Shown in pieces: positions 25,375 through 34,525 of a stretch of DNA of 64,000 nt (position 1 is the first letter of the stretch; the number at the start of each line of letters is the position of its first letter). The position numbers and the translations under genes were made by a program. The notes under the pieces were generated by a model that was not told where the DNA came from, ran no database searches, and saw nothing but the letters and a program-made list of their open reading frames with translations. Source of the stretch: Idiomarina piscisalsi. Lineage in GTDB: Bacteria > Pseudomonadota > Gammaproteobacteria > Enterobacterales > Alteromonadaceae. Where the stretch lies: NCBI RefSeq assembly GCF_002211765.1, contig NZ_CP022133.1, forward strand, positions 124,001 through 188,000. The letters run 5' to 3'.

Positions 25375-26149
25375 TGAAACCTCGTTTTATATAAACATCA
25401 AAGCGATGCTTTTTACTCTTAATTTGGCTGTTTGGTTCACGCTCTGCCAGAAACGGCGCGCTGTTTGGGCGCTTAACCACCACCCGGAACTTCGCATGAG
25501 CCAATGCAGGCTCTAGCAGCGCGTCAGCGTCGTCGTCACTGCCGACCAACTGCTGAAACATCTGCATGTCTTTTTTCACCTGGGCTTTCTGCTTGCCGGT
25601 TTTGGGGTACATGGGGTCTAAATACACCACGTCGGGCTCGTGGGTAAAGCCTTTGCCGGTGTATAAGTTGTCAGTGCCTATTAAATGCATTCGCTGACAG
25701 GCTTCGCCAATATCGTCAGCTTCTAGCTGAGCTCTGTGCAGGCCGTTATCGAGCAGCGCAGCGACCACCGGATGGCGCTCTATAAGCTGCACATTGCAGC
25801 CTAAACCGGCCAGTACAAAGGCGTCTCGGCCAAGGCCGGCAGTGCCGTCAACCACCGACGGCTTAAATTGCCCGGTGACCCCCACCGCCTTAGCAATGGC
25901 TTCGTTTTTTAATTGCGTGTTCTGCGCACGGTAGGCCGCTTTTCCCTGATGAAAGTCGACCACTAACGGTGACATTTTTTGTGGGCTTTGCAGCCAGTGC
26001 AGGGCTAACACACCGTCATTCAACCACAGCTGAAAAGCGTCGTCGTCTCTGGCCTCCGATGGCAGCCCCCAACGCTCAGCAATCGTCTTTGCAGTGACGA
26101 TGTCCGCGTCGCTGTTGGCAAGAACGGGAACCCGGGTGGTAACGGTCAT
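25358..26149 (-). CDS. rsmJ: 16S rRNA (guanine1516-N2)-methyltransferase
   Basis: A 263-residue SAM-dependent methyltransferase (former YhiQ). VDGTAGLGRDAFVLAGLG (about 103-120) is the SAM-binding motif I, IERHP the acidic motif II and VVYLDPMYP (about 180) the catalytic motif IV; all match RsmJ. It methylates G1516 of 16S rRNA. The first residue of the ElaA stop overlaps its ATG (4-nt overlap), and its end overlaps the peroxiredoxin start. The length agrees with the family (~250). Confidence 0.93.
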   Translation of the reverse strand: MTVTTRVPVLANSDADIVTAKTIAERWGLPSEARDDDAFQLWLNDGVLALHWLQSPQKMSPLVVDFHQGKAAYRAQNTQLKNEAIAKAVGVTGQFKPSVVDGTAGLGRDAFVLAGLGCNVQLIERHPVVAALLDNGLHRAQLEADDIGEACQRMHLIGTDNLYTGKGFTHEPDVVYLDPMYPKTGKQKAQVKKDMQMFQQLVGSDDDADALLEPALAHAKFRVVVKRPNSAPFLAEREPNSQIKSKKHRFDVYIKRGFNESAN

Positions 26150-26598
26150 TGAGCAGCCTTGCGTTGCATATCAATGTGTGGAATGTCGTCTTCCAGATAC
26201 TCTTCGCTAATCGGTTCAAAACCGAAGCTTTTGTAGAACGTTAGCAAATACACTTGCGCACCCACTTGAATGGGCGCTTGGGGCGCATATTTCTCAAGAT
26301 AGTCGATGCTGCGCTGCATCAGCTCAATGCCGAGCTTTTGGCGGCGCACTTTCTCGTGCGTTATGACACGACCAATACGAGAGTAACCGGTATCGGTCGT
26401 CGCTAGGTAAAGTCGAGCGTAGGCGACCATCTCTCCGGCGCTGTTGCGAGCGTATAAATGTAAGGCTTGTTCGTCAGCACCGTCGGCGTCCAGATACGGA
26501 CAGGTTTGCTCAACGACGAAAACCTCTTGTCTAAGTTTCAGTAAGTCGTAGAGATCGTGCAGTGAAAGGTCGTTAAATGCTTTTAAATGCCAGTTCAT
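26146..26598 (-). CDS. elaA: ElaA-like GNAT acetyltransferase
   Basis: A 150-residue single-domain GNAT protein. The start (LRQEVFVVEQTCPYLDADGAD, first 20 residues meant) is the ElaA family signature, followed by RIGRVITHEKVRRQKLG, which holds the acetyl-CoA pyrophosphate loop (R/Q-x-x-G-x-G/A type). The substrate is unknown. Its ATG overlaps the TGA of dam by 4 nt, and its stop overlaps rsmJ, so it lies in the middle of the dam-elaA-rsmJ-prx-flavoprotein unit. Confidence 0.92.
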   Translation of the reverse strand: MNWHLKAFNDLSLHDLYDLLKLRQEVFVVEQTCPYLDADGADEQALHLYARNSAGEMVAYARLYLATTDTGYSRIGRVITHEKVRRQKLGIELMQRSIDYLEKYAPQAPIQVGAQVYLLTFYKSFGFEPISEEYLEDDIPHIDMQRKAAQ

Positions 26599-27467
26599 GT
26601 GCCTACTTTCTTCAGTGTCTTATTAAGAGAAACGACGTTGCTGGTTGCCGGCTCGGTATTATAAAGAGCCAGCAGCTCGGTAACGGGCTTTCGGCCGTCA
26701 CCCTTTTGACTAATACTGCGCGACACCGACAAACTGCTGATATCTGCTTGTTTGTATAACGCACGCGTTAGTTCGGTGTCGTGGTTGCTAATGAGTACCG
26801 GGATATCACGCTTTTTAGCCACTTGCGCAGCACGACGCGCGAGCTCGTGTTGGTCGGTGAGCCCAAAGCCGCCGGTCGCGTAACTGGTGAAGTTAGAGGC
26901 CTGTACTAACGGCGCGTACGGTGGGTCGCAATAAATAACGTCGCCCTGACGTGCGCGACGGAAAACCTGCTCGAACGGACGGCAAATAAACTTAGCTTTA
27001 CGGGCCTTTTCCGCAAAATGCTCGAGCTCCTTTTCCGGGAAGTACGGTTTTCGATAATCACCGAAAGGAACGTTGAAAATGCCTTTGCTGTTGTAGCGGC
27101 ATAAACCGTTATAACCATGTCGGTTCATATACAAAAACAGCAAAGAACGATAATACGGGTCACTGCTGGCATTAAACGCGGCTCGCAGCGCGTAGTAAGC
27201 GTCGGGCTGGTTATTGCGGTCAACGAAAAGCTTGCGGGCGTCCTGAATAAAGGTTTTAGGGCGACGCTTCACGAACTGATACAGGGTAATTAGGTCCTGG
27301 TTAATGTCGTTCAGCAGGTAACTGTCATAGTCTGTGTTCAGAAACACGGAGCCGGCACCCACAAAGGGCTCAATGAGCTTTTTACCTTGCGGCAAGCGTG
27401 CTGATATTGGCTCGATAAGTGAGTACTTACCGCCTGCCCATTTTAAAAATGCCCGATTCTTCTTCAT
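26595..27467 (-). CDS. dam: DNA adenine methylase (GATC)
   Basis: A 290-residue N6-adenine methyltransferase of the alpha group: FxGxG-type motif FLKWAGGKYSLIEPI at the N-terminus, PFVGAGSVFLNTD as motif I and CDPPYAPL (about 180) as catalytic motif IV. The length is close to E. coli Dam (278). Synteny with damX, aroB and aroK upstream confirms the identity. It methylates GATC for mismatch repair, replication control and gene regulation. It lies 68 nt after the damX stop and is overlapped at its 3' end by elaA. In E. coli dam is followed by rpe-gph-trpS; here by elaA-rsmJ. Confidence 0.95.
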   Translation of the reverse strand: MKKNRAFLKWAGGKYSLIEPISARLPQGKKLIEPFVGAGSVFLNTDYDSYLLNDINQDLITLYQFVKRRPKTFIQDARKLFVDRNNQPDAYYALRAAFNASSDPYYRSLLFLYMNRHGYNGLCRYNSKGIFNVPFGDYRKPYFPEKELEHFAEKARKAKFICRPFEQVFRRARQGDVIYCDPPYAPLVQASNFTSYATGGFGLTDQHELARRAAQVAKKRDIPVLISNHDTELTRALYKQADISSLSVSRSISQKGDGRKPVTELLALYNTEPATSNVVSLNKTLKKVGT

Positions 27468-27535
27468 GCGCCGGCCGTTGGTTGATCCTCAACGGATTGT
27501 AACCCAAAGGCTGGGGATGAAAATTGCTGTAAGTA

Positions 27536-29125
27536 TTAACGTCCCTGAATATCGGCATGAACGCTGGCAAATGACTTAGCCCAGGGCTCCATTTGCTGAA
27601 CAGCTTGAGGCATTTCACTAGCGGCATTGCGGGCTTGTTCAATACTATTGTGGCTGCCAAAAATAATGACATAGCGGTTATCGGCGCGCTGATATACCTG
27701 GGTAGTGTCAGTCAGGCCGTAGTCCTGGCGAAAATCTGACAGCAACTGAGTGTCGCTGATAATACTAATTTGCAAGGTGTAACTGTCGGCCGGCTGACTC
27801 AGAGCCCATTCGGTGTTAAAAGGTAATTCCTGAGCGGGTGCCGTTTGAGTTGCCGCCGGTTCGACTTGTTCAGGCTGAGTGGTTTCTGCTTCCGCTGCGG
27901 CCTCATTTGTGTTGCCGGACTCAGCAACTACGGTGCCTACCGGATCTGCTTCTTTCGGTTGTTGCTCTTTAATGAAACCAACGCTGATATCACCCTCTGT
28001 GACTTCAGCGGCGGCTCGGTTGTTTAGTGTACCTAACGACGAGCGGTAAGACGATGCCAGCTCCTCAGGAACAAGCTCTAAAGAACGTTCGTTAATCGGC
28101 TCAAAGGTGGGTAACTCGGTTGTTTGTGGCTCTTCTGCCTGAACCTGAGCAGGTTCACTTTGGCTTTCGCCTTCGTTTACTTGTGCAGATGCTGCGTCAG
28201 TTGCCTCTGGCAACGCTTCCTCTTGGGTCGTGTTGGCGGCTGAACTATTGAACTGATCCCATAATGGTAGTAACTGGTCTTTGTTCAGGTAGCCGGCGAC
28301 CGCGGTGCTGATAAGTGCGGCAATTAAAATAAGAGGCCAAAGCTTCGTCTTTGATTGTGTCTTCTGGGTGTTTGATTCGGCAACACTTGCTGGCGCGCTT
28401 TGCTCTTGCTCGGCGGGCGAGGTGTCGCGATAGCGTGCCGCCTGAGTCGCCAACGCCAGCTGTAACCGTTGCTGAATTTCGCCGGGGTAGCCGTTAATTG
28501 AGTTCAAAAACTGCTGAATGCGCTCTAAATTCCAGAAGCTGCGTTGTTTCTCAGGCAATAGTGCCTGAACGAAACGAATTTGTTCTTCGTGGCTGAATGG
28601 CTGAACTTCGACCAATGCAGGGCCTTGTACACGAAGATGCGGCGCTGGACGTTGTTGCTGTGCCCATCGCGAACTGCCGACCACAATAATGCTGGTGCGT
28701 TGACCAATGGCACTGAGTTGTGAAACGGTGGATATACATTCGGCGAGAAAACTTTCAGACAGGTATTCGCCGTTATCTATCACAATAATCGCGTGGTTGA
28801 GCGGACGCTGACGTTGTATTTGGCGGCTGAGCGACTCGTCACTAATGCTGATAGTACCAAACAGCTGATTCAGGATTTGTGCACGCAGACGGTCGTTGGT
28901 GGAGCGCTCGTTGGCTGAAATGAAAGCAACTTCGGCGTAGTCGGACGCTTGTTCCAGAAACAGCTCGGCAACGGTGGTTTTACCGCTTCCTTCGGCGCCG
29001 TGCAGCATAATTAAAGAAACACTTTGCTGGCATTGTTGATGAAGTTGATCAATCGCCTGCTGTTGGCTCGGCTTATTTTTTACCGGCGCGGCAACAATGT
29101 GCTGTGTGGTCGCAAGTGCTTGCAT
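27536..29125 (-). CDS. damX: DamX-like cell-division protein with AAA ATPase and SPOR domains
   Basis: A 529-residue bitopic membrane protein. The cytoplasmic N-terminal half (1-245) is an ATPase-like domain with Walker A HGAEGSGKTT (about 40-49) and a Walker-B-like AIIVIDNGEYLS. The E. coli protein has lost this ATPase. A single membrane helix (about 264-283) is followed by a long Glu/Gln/Thr-rich periplasmic linker (285-440) and a C-terminal SPOR domain (about 445-525) that binds denuded septal peptidoglycan. It lies between aroB (46 nt upstream) and dam, as in E. coli. A role at the division septum is expected from the family. Confidence 0.92.
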   Translation of the reverse strand: MQALATTQHIVAAPVKNKPSQQQAIDQLHQQCQQSVSLIMLHGAEGSGKTTVAELFLEQASDYAEVAFISANERSTNDRLRAQILNQLFGTISISDESLSRQIQRQRPLNHAIIVIDNGEYLSESFLAECISTVSQLSAIGQRTSIIVVGSSRWAQQQRPAPHLRVQGPALVEVQPFSHEEQIRFVQALLPEKQRSFWNLERIQQFLNSINGYPGEIQQRLQLALATQAARYRDTSPAEQEQSAPASVAESNTQKTQSKTKLWPLILIAALISTAVAGYLNKDQLLPLWDQFNSSAANTTQEEALPEATDAASAQVNEGESQSEPAQVQAEEPQTTELPTFEPINERSLELVPEELASSYRSSLGTLNNRAAAEVTEGDISVGFIKEQQPKEADPVGTVVAESGNTNEAAAEAETTQPEQVEPAATQTAPAQELPFNTEWALSQPADSYTLQISIISDTQLLSDFRQDYGLTDTTQVYQRADNRYVIIFGSHNSIEQARNAASEMPQAVQQMEPWAKSFASVHADIQGR

Positions 29126-29171
29126 CGTTTCGTTCCTGTCTGTTTAACCGAATAGAGATAACGCGGGTGCG

Positions 29172-30245
29172 TTAGCAACATTCAGTGATCACAGCAGCAA
29201 CGGTAGTATGCTCTATATCTTTGACAACGTCTGCCTGACCAATGGCGGTCGGCAATACAAAATGCAGTTGGCCGTCTTTGACCTTTTTGTCTCGCTGCAT
29301 GTACTCCAACCAAGATTCCCAAGGCATCTCTGGCGCTTTAGTTGGCAGTTCAAACGCTGTCAGCAGCTCTTTAATTCGTCGAAAATCTGACGCCGATAGC
29401 CGCTGAGTCACTTCTGATAGTTTCGATGCAATTATGATGCCAGCAGAAACAGCTTCGCCATGCGTCCACTCGCCATAGGTTGTGGCGGCCTCAATAGCGT
29501 GGCCAAAAGTGTGACCGAGGTTCAGCAGCGCCCGTAAGCCTTTTTCGCGTTCATCTTTAGCCACGACGTCGGCTTTAATTTCGCAGCTGCGCTTTATGGC
29601 ATAGGTTAAGGCGTCAGGATCTTGTTGTTTTAATTCCGCCGCGTGGTGCTCCAGCCAGTGGAAAAAGTCGGTGTCATAAATGATGCCGTACTTAACAATT
29701 TCTGCCAGACCACTGCGAAAGTCTCGTTCGGTTAGCGTTTGCAGGCAGTCTATGTCGATGACAACCGACTTAGGTTGGTAAAACGCACCAATAAGATTCT
29801 TACCATGAGGATGGTTGACGGCGGTTTTCCCACCGACTGATGAGTCCACTTGTGACAGCAGTGTTGTCGGTATTTGGTAAAAGTCGACGCCGCGTTGGAA
29901 CGTTGCGGCGACAAATCCTGCTAAGTCACCAACCACACCGCCGCCTAAGGCAATAATCCCGCAATCGCGGTTGTAGCCTTTACTGATTAACCGGTCCATT
30001 ATTTCAGCGTAACTGTCGAGGTTCTTAAACTGCTCGCCGTCGCGCATTTCAAAAAAGTCGACCTGGTGGTCGGTCAGCACACTCAGTAATGGCTTCAGAT
30101 AATACTGGCTCACCGTTGGGTTGGTGATAATGAACAGCTGCTTATTGAGTCTATTGGCGTTGTTCGTGCGGAAGTTGGCAAGTTGTTCGTTGCCAATATG
30201 GATAGTGTAGCTGCGTTCGCCTAATGAGACTTGAACCTCGGCCAT
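29172..30245 (-). CDS. aroB: 3-Dehydroquinate synthase
   Basis: A 357-residue cytoplasmic NAD+- and Zn2+-dependent enzyme that converts DAHP to 3-dehydroquinate, step two of the shikimate pathway. Visible family motifs are GGGVVGDLAGFVAA (NAD-binding, about 104-117), the substrate/metal segment QVDSSVGGKTAVNHP, LGHTFGHAIE (zinc His) and EAVSAG. The length matches E. coli AroB (362). It is 18 nt downstream of aroK and upstream of damX, the conserved order. Confidence 0.96.
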   Translation of the reverse strand: MAEVQVSLGERSYTIHIGNEQLANFRTNNANRLNKQLFIITNPTVSQYYLKPLLSVLTDHQVDFFEMRDGEQFKNLDSYAEIMDRLISKGYNRDCGIIALGGGVVGDLAGFVAATFQRGVDFYQIPTTLLSQVDSSVGGKTAVNHPHGKNLIGAFYQPKSVVIDIDCLQTLTERDFRSGLAEIVKYGIIYDTDFFHWLEHHAAELKQQDPDALTYAIKRSCEIKADVVAKDEREKGLRALLNLGHTFGHAIEAATTYGEWTHGEAVSAGIIIASKLSEVTQRLSASDFRRIKELLTAFELPTKAPEMPWESWLEYMQRDKKVKDGQLHFVLPTAIGQADVVKDIEHTTVAAVITECC

Positions 30246-30263
30246 GAACGCAGCTCCTTTGTT

Positions 30264-30797
30264 TTATCCCAGCCCGTTGATGGTATCGAGCTGATCAATA
30301 ATGTCATTGACGACAAACTTTGCGCTTTGGTCGTCAGTTTGTACGGTAATGTCCGCAATTTCTTCGTAAAGCGGGCAACGCACTTCGGACAGTTCTTCTA
30401 ATACCTGACGTGGGTCATCGGCTTCTGCAATAAGAGGGCGACGTTTATCACGCTGAGTACGTGCTAACTGCTTCTCGATAGGGGTTTTCAGATAAACCAC
30501 GATACCCCGCGCAGACAGGCGGTTACGGCTTTCTTTACTCATTACCGAGCCGCCACCGGTTGCAAGCACTATGCCCATTTTCTCAGTGAGTTCTTCGATG
30601 ACTTTTTCTTCACGTGCGCGGAAGCCTTCTTCGCCTTCCAGCTCAAACACCCAGCTGATATCCGCACCGGTACGGCGCTCTATCTCTGAGTCAGAGTCAT
30701 AAAAGTCTAAATGCAATTGTCTGGCGATTTGACGGCCAATCGTACTTTTGCCAGCCCCCATGGGCCCAACAAGAAAAATATTACGTTTCTCAGCCAT
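30264..30797 (-). CDS. aroK: Shikimate kinase I
   Basis: A 177-residue P-loop kinase that phosphorylates shikimate. The start is set at the ATG at 30795-30797 ([20 protein letters not shown]); a longer in-frame reading upstream has no family match. Walker A is GPMGAGKST (about 11-19), DSD at 34-36 binds shikimate, followed by RTGADISW, and the GGG (about 79) and RRPL lid motifs are present. It lies ahead of aroB and behind pilQ, as in other gammaproteobacteria. Confidence 0.95.
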   Translation of the reverse strand: MAEKRNIFLVGPMGAGKSTIGRQIARQLHLDFYDSDSEIERRTGADISWVFELEGEEGFRAREEKVIEELTEKMGIVLATGGGSVMSKESRNRLSARGIVVYLKTPIEKQLARTQRDKRRPLIAEADDPRQVLEELSEVRCPLYEEIADITVQTDDQSAKFVVNDIIDQLDTINGLG

Positions 30798-30933
30798 ATT
30801 CCTGCTTACATCATTGGTTAAAAGTAGCTGTAACTCACGAATCCGGAGTGTCTGGAGAATCTCCCAACCCAACGAAAAGAAGCGGGATTATCTCAACTCG
30901 GAGTCACTTTAGCAATAGCCATTGGTAGCCGTG

Positions 30934-32205
30934 TTAGTTTTGCTGCAGAATCGTTGGTGTGACGAATATCATCAACTCACGTTTCTCTTTGCGCTGCTGC
31001 TCGTGAGAGAACAGACTGCCTAACACTGGAACAGACCCTAAGATGGGGACGCGACTGTCATCATTCAACCTATGCTCCTGAAATATTCCGCCCAGTACAA
31101 TCGTCTCGCCATTTCGGGCGAGCACTCGGGTCGACATTTCCTGGGTGTCGATAGCAACGGCCGGGCCGGTCGGCGTGGCAACCGTATCGCCGCGGGTGTT
31201 TTGAGTAATGGTTAAATCCATTAAAACGTGATTATTGGGTGTAATAAGCGGTGTGACGCTCAAGCCCATTACCGCCTTTTTAAATTGCACAGCGGTGGCA
31301 CCATGCGCGGCGGTTTCTACATAAGGAATTTCGGTGCCTTGCTCAATATACGCAGGCTGCTGATTTGAGGTGAATATTTTCGGGCTGGTAATAATTTCCG
31401 CTTTATTTTCCTGCTCCAGAGCGGTGAGCTCTAAGTCGAGCAAAATGTCGTCGCTGAGCCGCGCCAAATTGGCGGAAAAAGTGCCGGCCGGGTTGGTAAC
31501 AGGTAAGTCGACGTGCATGCCTTTAATAAACCCGGCACCTTCTTCTGGTGCCGACAACCCATAGTTGGATGCGCCCCAGCGAACTCCAAGCGCTTTACTC
31601 ACATTGGCTTTCACCGTCACCATGCGAGCCTCTATTAATACCTGCTGCACGGGAATATCGAGTTGTTCAATCACTCGACGGACCGACTCAACTTGCTCGG
31701 GCGTGTCGCGAATAATCAAGGTGTTGGTGCGTTCATCGACACTAACCGCCCCGTTTTCTGACAGGAAGCTTTGCTGGTCGTTTTTCAGTAGTGTCGCTAA
31801 GTCAGCGGCTTTGGCAAAGTTGATCCGCAATAACGTCGATGTGCGTTCATCAATGGTGGTTTCTTCTTGGCGTTCTCTGGTCACCCAGAGCAAATCTCCC
31901 TGTCGCTTTAAATGCAGGCCGTGTGTATTGATCACGCTTTCAAAGGCGTCCTGCCAGGCGACTTCGTTAAATTTTAACGTCGACTCGCCGCCTATATCGT
32001 TACCGATAAGCACATTCAGTTGATGTTGGTCGGCCAGTAATTGCAGTAGCTGTCTAAGGGGCAGGCTTTCTGTGGAAAGCGAGACCGGTTCGTTCAACTG
32101 TTGTGGCGACAACAACAGCGTCCAGTCAATGCTGCGGGCGTGCACCGAAGCGTTTTGCAAACAGAATAAAACTATAAAGAAACCAAGAGTCATAAAATGC
32201 TTCAT
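30934..32205 (-). CDS. pilQ: Type IV pilus secretin, short PilQ/HofQ form
   Basis: A 423-residue outer-membrane channel with a signal peptide (1-23). An STN/N0 domain (about 35-105, with VSLSTESLPLRQLLQLLADQ) and an N1 domain (about 115-190, ending VEARMVTV) precede the secretin barrel (about 195-423), which shows VPILGSVPVLGSLFS and the C-terminal RELMIFVTPTIL motif. It lacks the N-terminal AMIN domains and is far shorter than Pseudomonas PilQ (~714), close to E. coli HofQ (412). It extrudes pili or takes up DNA. Its ATG overlaps the TGA of the PilO-PilP gene, and it is the last gene of pilMN(OP)Q, just before aroK. Confidence 0.92.
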   Translation of the reverse strand: MKHFMTLGFFIVLFCLQNASVHARSIDWTLLLSPQQLNEPVSLSTESLPLRQLLQLLADQHQLNVLIGNDIGGESTLKFNEVAWQDAFESVINTHGLHLKRQGDLLWVTRERQEETTIDERTSTLLRINFAKAADLATLLKNDQQSFLSENGAVSVDERTNTLIIRDTPEQVESVRRVIEQLDIPVQQVLIEARMVTVKANVSKALGVRWGASNYGLSAPEEGAGFIKGMHVDLPVTNPAGTFSANLARLSDDILLDLELTALEQENKAEIITSPKIFTSNQQPAYIEQGTEIPYVETAAHGATAVQFKKAVMGLSVTPLITPNNHVLMDLTITQNTRGDTVATPTGPAVAIDTQEMSTRVLARNGETIVLGGIFQEHRLNDDSRVPILGSVPVLGSLFSHEQQRKEKRELMIFVTPTILQQN

Positions 32206-33056
32206 GTCGCGTCACTTTCCTTGTTGATGCGCAGTTGTTGAGAATGCTTTTGCCAGCAGTTGCCGGACTGTCTCCACTGAGACAGGTTTAAGCTATCCGT
32301 GTTGATGATGTCGATTTGAGTCCGCGACCCTAGCCAGTCTCCTTCACGTGTGGTTATCCACTGGTTATTTTTAGTTTTAAAAATGGCCTTGCGGGTCGGG
32401 TGGGTCTGTATGGCCGTGAGTACTACGTTACCCTGTTCGTTGGTAACCTCTTCGCCAATAGTCTCCTGGCCAAAAGAAAGGGAGGGCCGGGCACCCCGAA
32501 AGGGTTTTTCATGGCACGACAAAGCGGGGACATGAACCGGCGTGAAGTGATTCGCGTGTATCGGCTTATTTAAAGGCTCATTGGTTGCCTCTGTCTGCCA
32601 GCGGAACTGCCATTTGAGCACACCGTACGCATCTGCGTTTTTTGTTTCGATAGCCTCCCAGAAAAGGCTGTCCGTTTCAGGAAAATGCGACTGTTTCTTA
32701 TATTGAGCGCCCATAACCTCAGCGACAAAACGCATCGCCTGCTGGGGCTCTGCTTCAACGGTCACGAGCCAAACTGCGCTTGACGGGGCGGTGTGTTGAT
32801 AATGAAGTTTAACGGGGTAGCGCTGAGCAACCGTCGACAACAATTCGTCGACTGGGGAGGACGGCAGCAATGGATTAAGCGTCTCTGAAACGGTTGGCAC
32901 AGGCGCCGCTAACTGCTGGGCATTTTCAGACAAAATCCGCTGCAATTTTTGCGACTGGTGTTTGGTAAAAAAGTAGGCTGCGGTGGCGCAAAGCACACAA
33001 ACGACAAGGAAGAGTATCGCCCAGAAGCGCAGGGCTTTGGTGACGGAAGCTATCAT
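32202..33056 (-). CDS. Pilus assembly protein: PilO-like and PilP-like regions in one polypeptide
   Basis: A 284-residue inner-membrane protein occupying the slot that pilO and pilP fill in other genomes. A short cytoplasmic start and one helix (about 11-30) are followed by a coiled linker and a ferredoxin-like PilO/HofO-type domain (about 68-145, with VEAEPQQAMRFVAEVM). A C-terminal beta-rich part (about 205-280) resembles PilP: VVLTAIQTHPTRKAIFKT, WITTREGDWLGSRTQIDII, then a WQK-type end. Both neighbour genes overlap it by 4 nt. A fusion of PilO with a reduced PilP is inferred from order, length and pattern. Confidence 0.75.
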   Translation of the reverse strand: MIASVTKALRFWAILFLVVCVLCATAAYFFTKHQSQKLQRILSENAQQLAAPVPTVSETLNPLLPSSPVDELLSTVAQRYPVKLHYQHTAPSSAVWLVTVEAEPQQAMRFVAEVMGAQYKKQSHFPETDSLFWEAIETKNADAYGVLKWQFRWQTEATNEPLNKPIHANHFTPVHVPALSCHEKPFRGARPSLSFGQETIGEEVTNEQGNVVLTAIQTHPTRKAIFKTKNNQWITTREGDWLGSRTQIDIINTDSLNLSQWRQSGNCWQKHSQQLRINKESDAT

Positions 33057-33571
33057 AATGGCGACCTTTGCAGTGACAGCTGTACTTGTTGCTTTGGTAG
33101 CAGTTGTTTTTGCACTGAGGCCTTAATGTCTGAGTTCACCCAATGAGAATGAAGCCAGTTTTTCAGTGAGTCGGTTTGCGTAATACGGTGATAACCCCCG
33201 GCAATATTCAGCTGGTCTTTACTCAGCTTTATCTCAGCGTTATTAAAATGGTGATGCACCCGGGTGAGCAGCGCCGCAAACGCATTAAGTGCTTCACGGT
33301 TTTGTTGCTGCCGCTGTATAAACGCACGGCGTTGGGATAACGCTTGTTGGTGACGCCTGTGAGCCTGTTGTGCCGACTTAAGTGACGCAAGCTGCTGCAA
33401 TTGCTGCTGAACAATGCGGCGTTTGTTATCGAGCATGGGCTGATACCCGCTAACCAGTTGCAAGGTTAACGCAGTGACACAGATACAGGCGACCAAGCCA
33501 ATCAGGTTGATAACAGGGTGCTTAAGGAAAGACGGGCGATTGCTTTTAGCCACTAAGTTTAACGATGCCAC
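33053..33571 (-). CDS. pilN: PilN-like type IV pilus inner-membrane protein
   Basis: A 172-residue protein with a short cytoplasmic tail, one helix (about 20-42, HPVINLIGLVACICVTALTL), then a Gln-rich coiled coil (about 45-95) and a small C-terminal domain, which is the PilN/HofN layout. It starts at GTG (33569-33571), overlapping the PilM stop by 13 nt. The N-terminal MASLNLVAKS recalls the conserved PilN INLLPWR region that docks PilM, in weakened form. Part of the alignment complex. Confidence 0.85.
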   Translation of the reverse strand: MASLNLVAKSNRPSFLKHPVINLIGLVACICVTALTLQLVSGYQPMLDNKRRIVQQQLQQLASLKSAQQAHRRHQQALSQRRAFIQRQQQNREALNAFAALLTRVHHHFNNAEIKLSKDQLNIAGGYHRITQTDSLKNWLHSHWVNSDIKASVQKQLLPKQQVQLSLQRSPL

Positions 33572-34371
33572 TGACTAAACCCCCGAAGTGCCAGCCCGAC
33601 AAGGGCGATCTCGTTGTCTAACGCAGCCGCCGTCGGAGCCGGCTCGTCCTCGAAAAGAACGGCTGCCGATAAGCGAATGTGCTGAGTATAGGCGTGGGAC
33701 TCGCAGGTGGTTTGCAGAGCCGACTGAGCGACTTTATCGCCAAAACTGAACAACCAGTACTCGTCCATTTCGCTGATACGGGCAAGTAAGTCAGCGGTGG
33801 CCACCTTTTCAAACCGTTGAAAGCGGCCATGCTCACAGTAAATGAGCGTGGATACCTTTTGACGCAATTCTGCAATGATCCACTTCATGCGTGACGTAAA
33901 ACGCGCTTCGTTCGGCCATAAGTATGGAAGTAATGCATTGGTGGTGCGGATAATAGAGGAGTAAATTGGCTCGACAACCTTCACTGGAATCTTCATCGGT
34001 TCCAGCTCTGACATTAAGTTATTCAGGGCTCGCTCTGAGCTGACGGCTGCCTCTATATTGCCGTTGTTGTGTTGAATGTAGTCGTAAGAAAAGCCGCTTT
34101 CGTTATCCAGTGATGACGGAAGCTGCTGAAAAATACTTTCTTCGACACTGGCAGTCGAACTCTGACGGGGTAATTGCTGGTAATGCACTGCCTGATAGTC
34201 GAGGGCAGATATCAAGCCAAAGCGTTTTAATCGCTGTTTGTTTATGTGAGCCGTTAATTCGTGTGCGAAATGTTGAACTTTAAAGCGTCCCTGGCTTCTT
34301 ATGAGCTGCAAAACTTTGCAGTTTTCCTGTTGAATACAGACCGCAATGGGCGTTTGCTCGAGCAACGACAT
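33559..34371 (-). CDS. pilM: PilM/HofM-like actin-fold pilus assembly protein
   Basis: A 270-residue cytoplasmic protein with the degenerate actin-like (FtsA/PilM) fold. It is shorter than Pseudomonas PilM (354) and close to E. coli HofM (259), so it may have lost ATP-binding elements. It is identified mainly by position: first gene of a run ending in PilQ, divergent from mrcA, as in many gammaproteobacteria. Recognisable segments are TPIAVCIQQENCKVLQL at the N-terminus and VVEPIYSSIIRT in the middle. It would anchor PilN on the cytoplasmic side. Confidence 0.85.
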   Translation of the reverse strand: MSLLEQTPIAVCIQQENCKVLQLIRSQGRFKVQHFAHELTAHINKQRLKRFGLISALDYQAVHYQQLPRQSSTASVEESIFQQLPSSLDNESGFSYDYIQHNNGNIEAAVSSERALNNLMSELEPMKIPVKVVEPIYSSIIRTTNALLPYLWPNEARFTSRMKWIIAELRQKVSTLIYCEHGRFQRFEKVATADLLARISEMDEYWLFSFGDKVAQSALQTTCESHAYTQHIRLSAAVLFEDEPAPTAAALDNEIALVGLALRGFSQWHR

Positions 34372-34525
34372 GAAACAATATCCTTATTGTGTAAAAGCCA
34401 GATGCAATCGTAGTGTTCTGAACAAAAATCCGCCATAATATGGGGGTAGGATTTAAGCGGTACGTAGTGTCGGAAAATGCTTATTTTGCCGATAGTTACA
34501 TTTTAAGTGGTTATGGAGCAGGTCA

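Noticed and set aside
30798..30872. Extended N-terminus of shikimate kinase
   Set aside because: The 25 extra residues have no similarity to AroK; the ATG at 30797 gives the family start.
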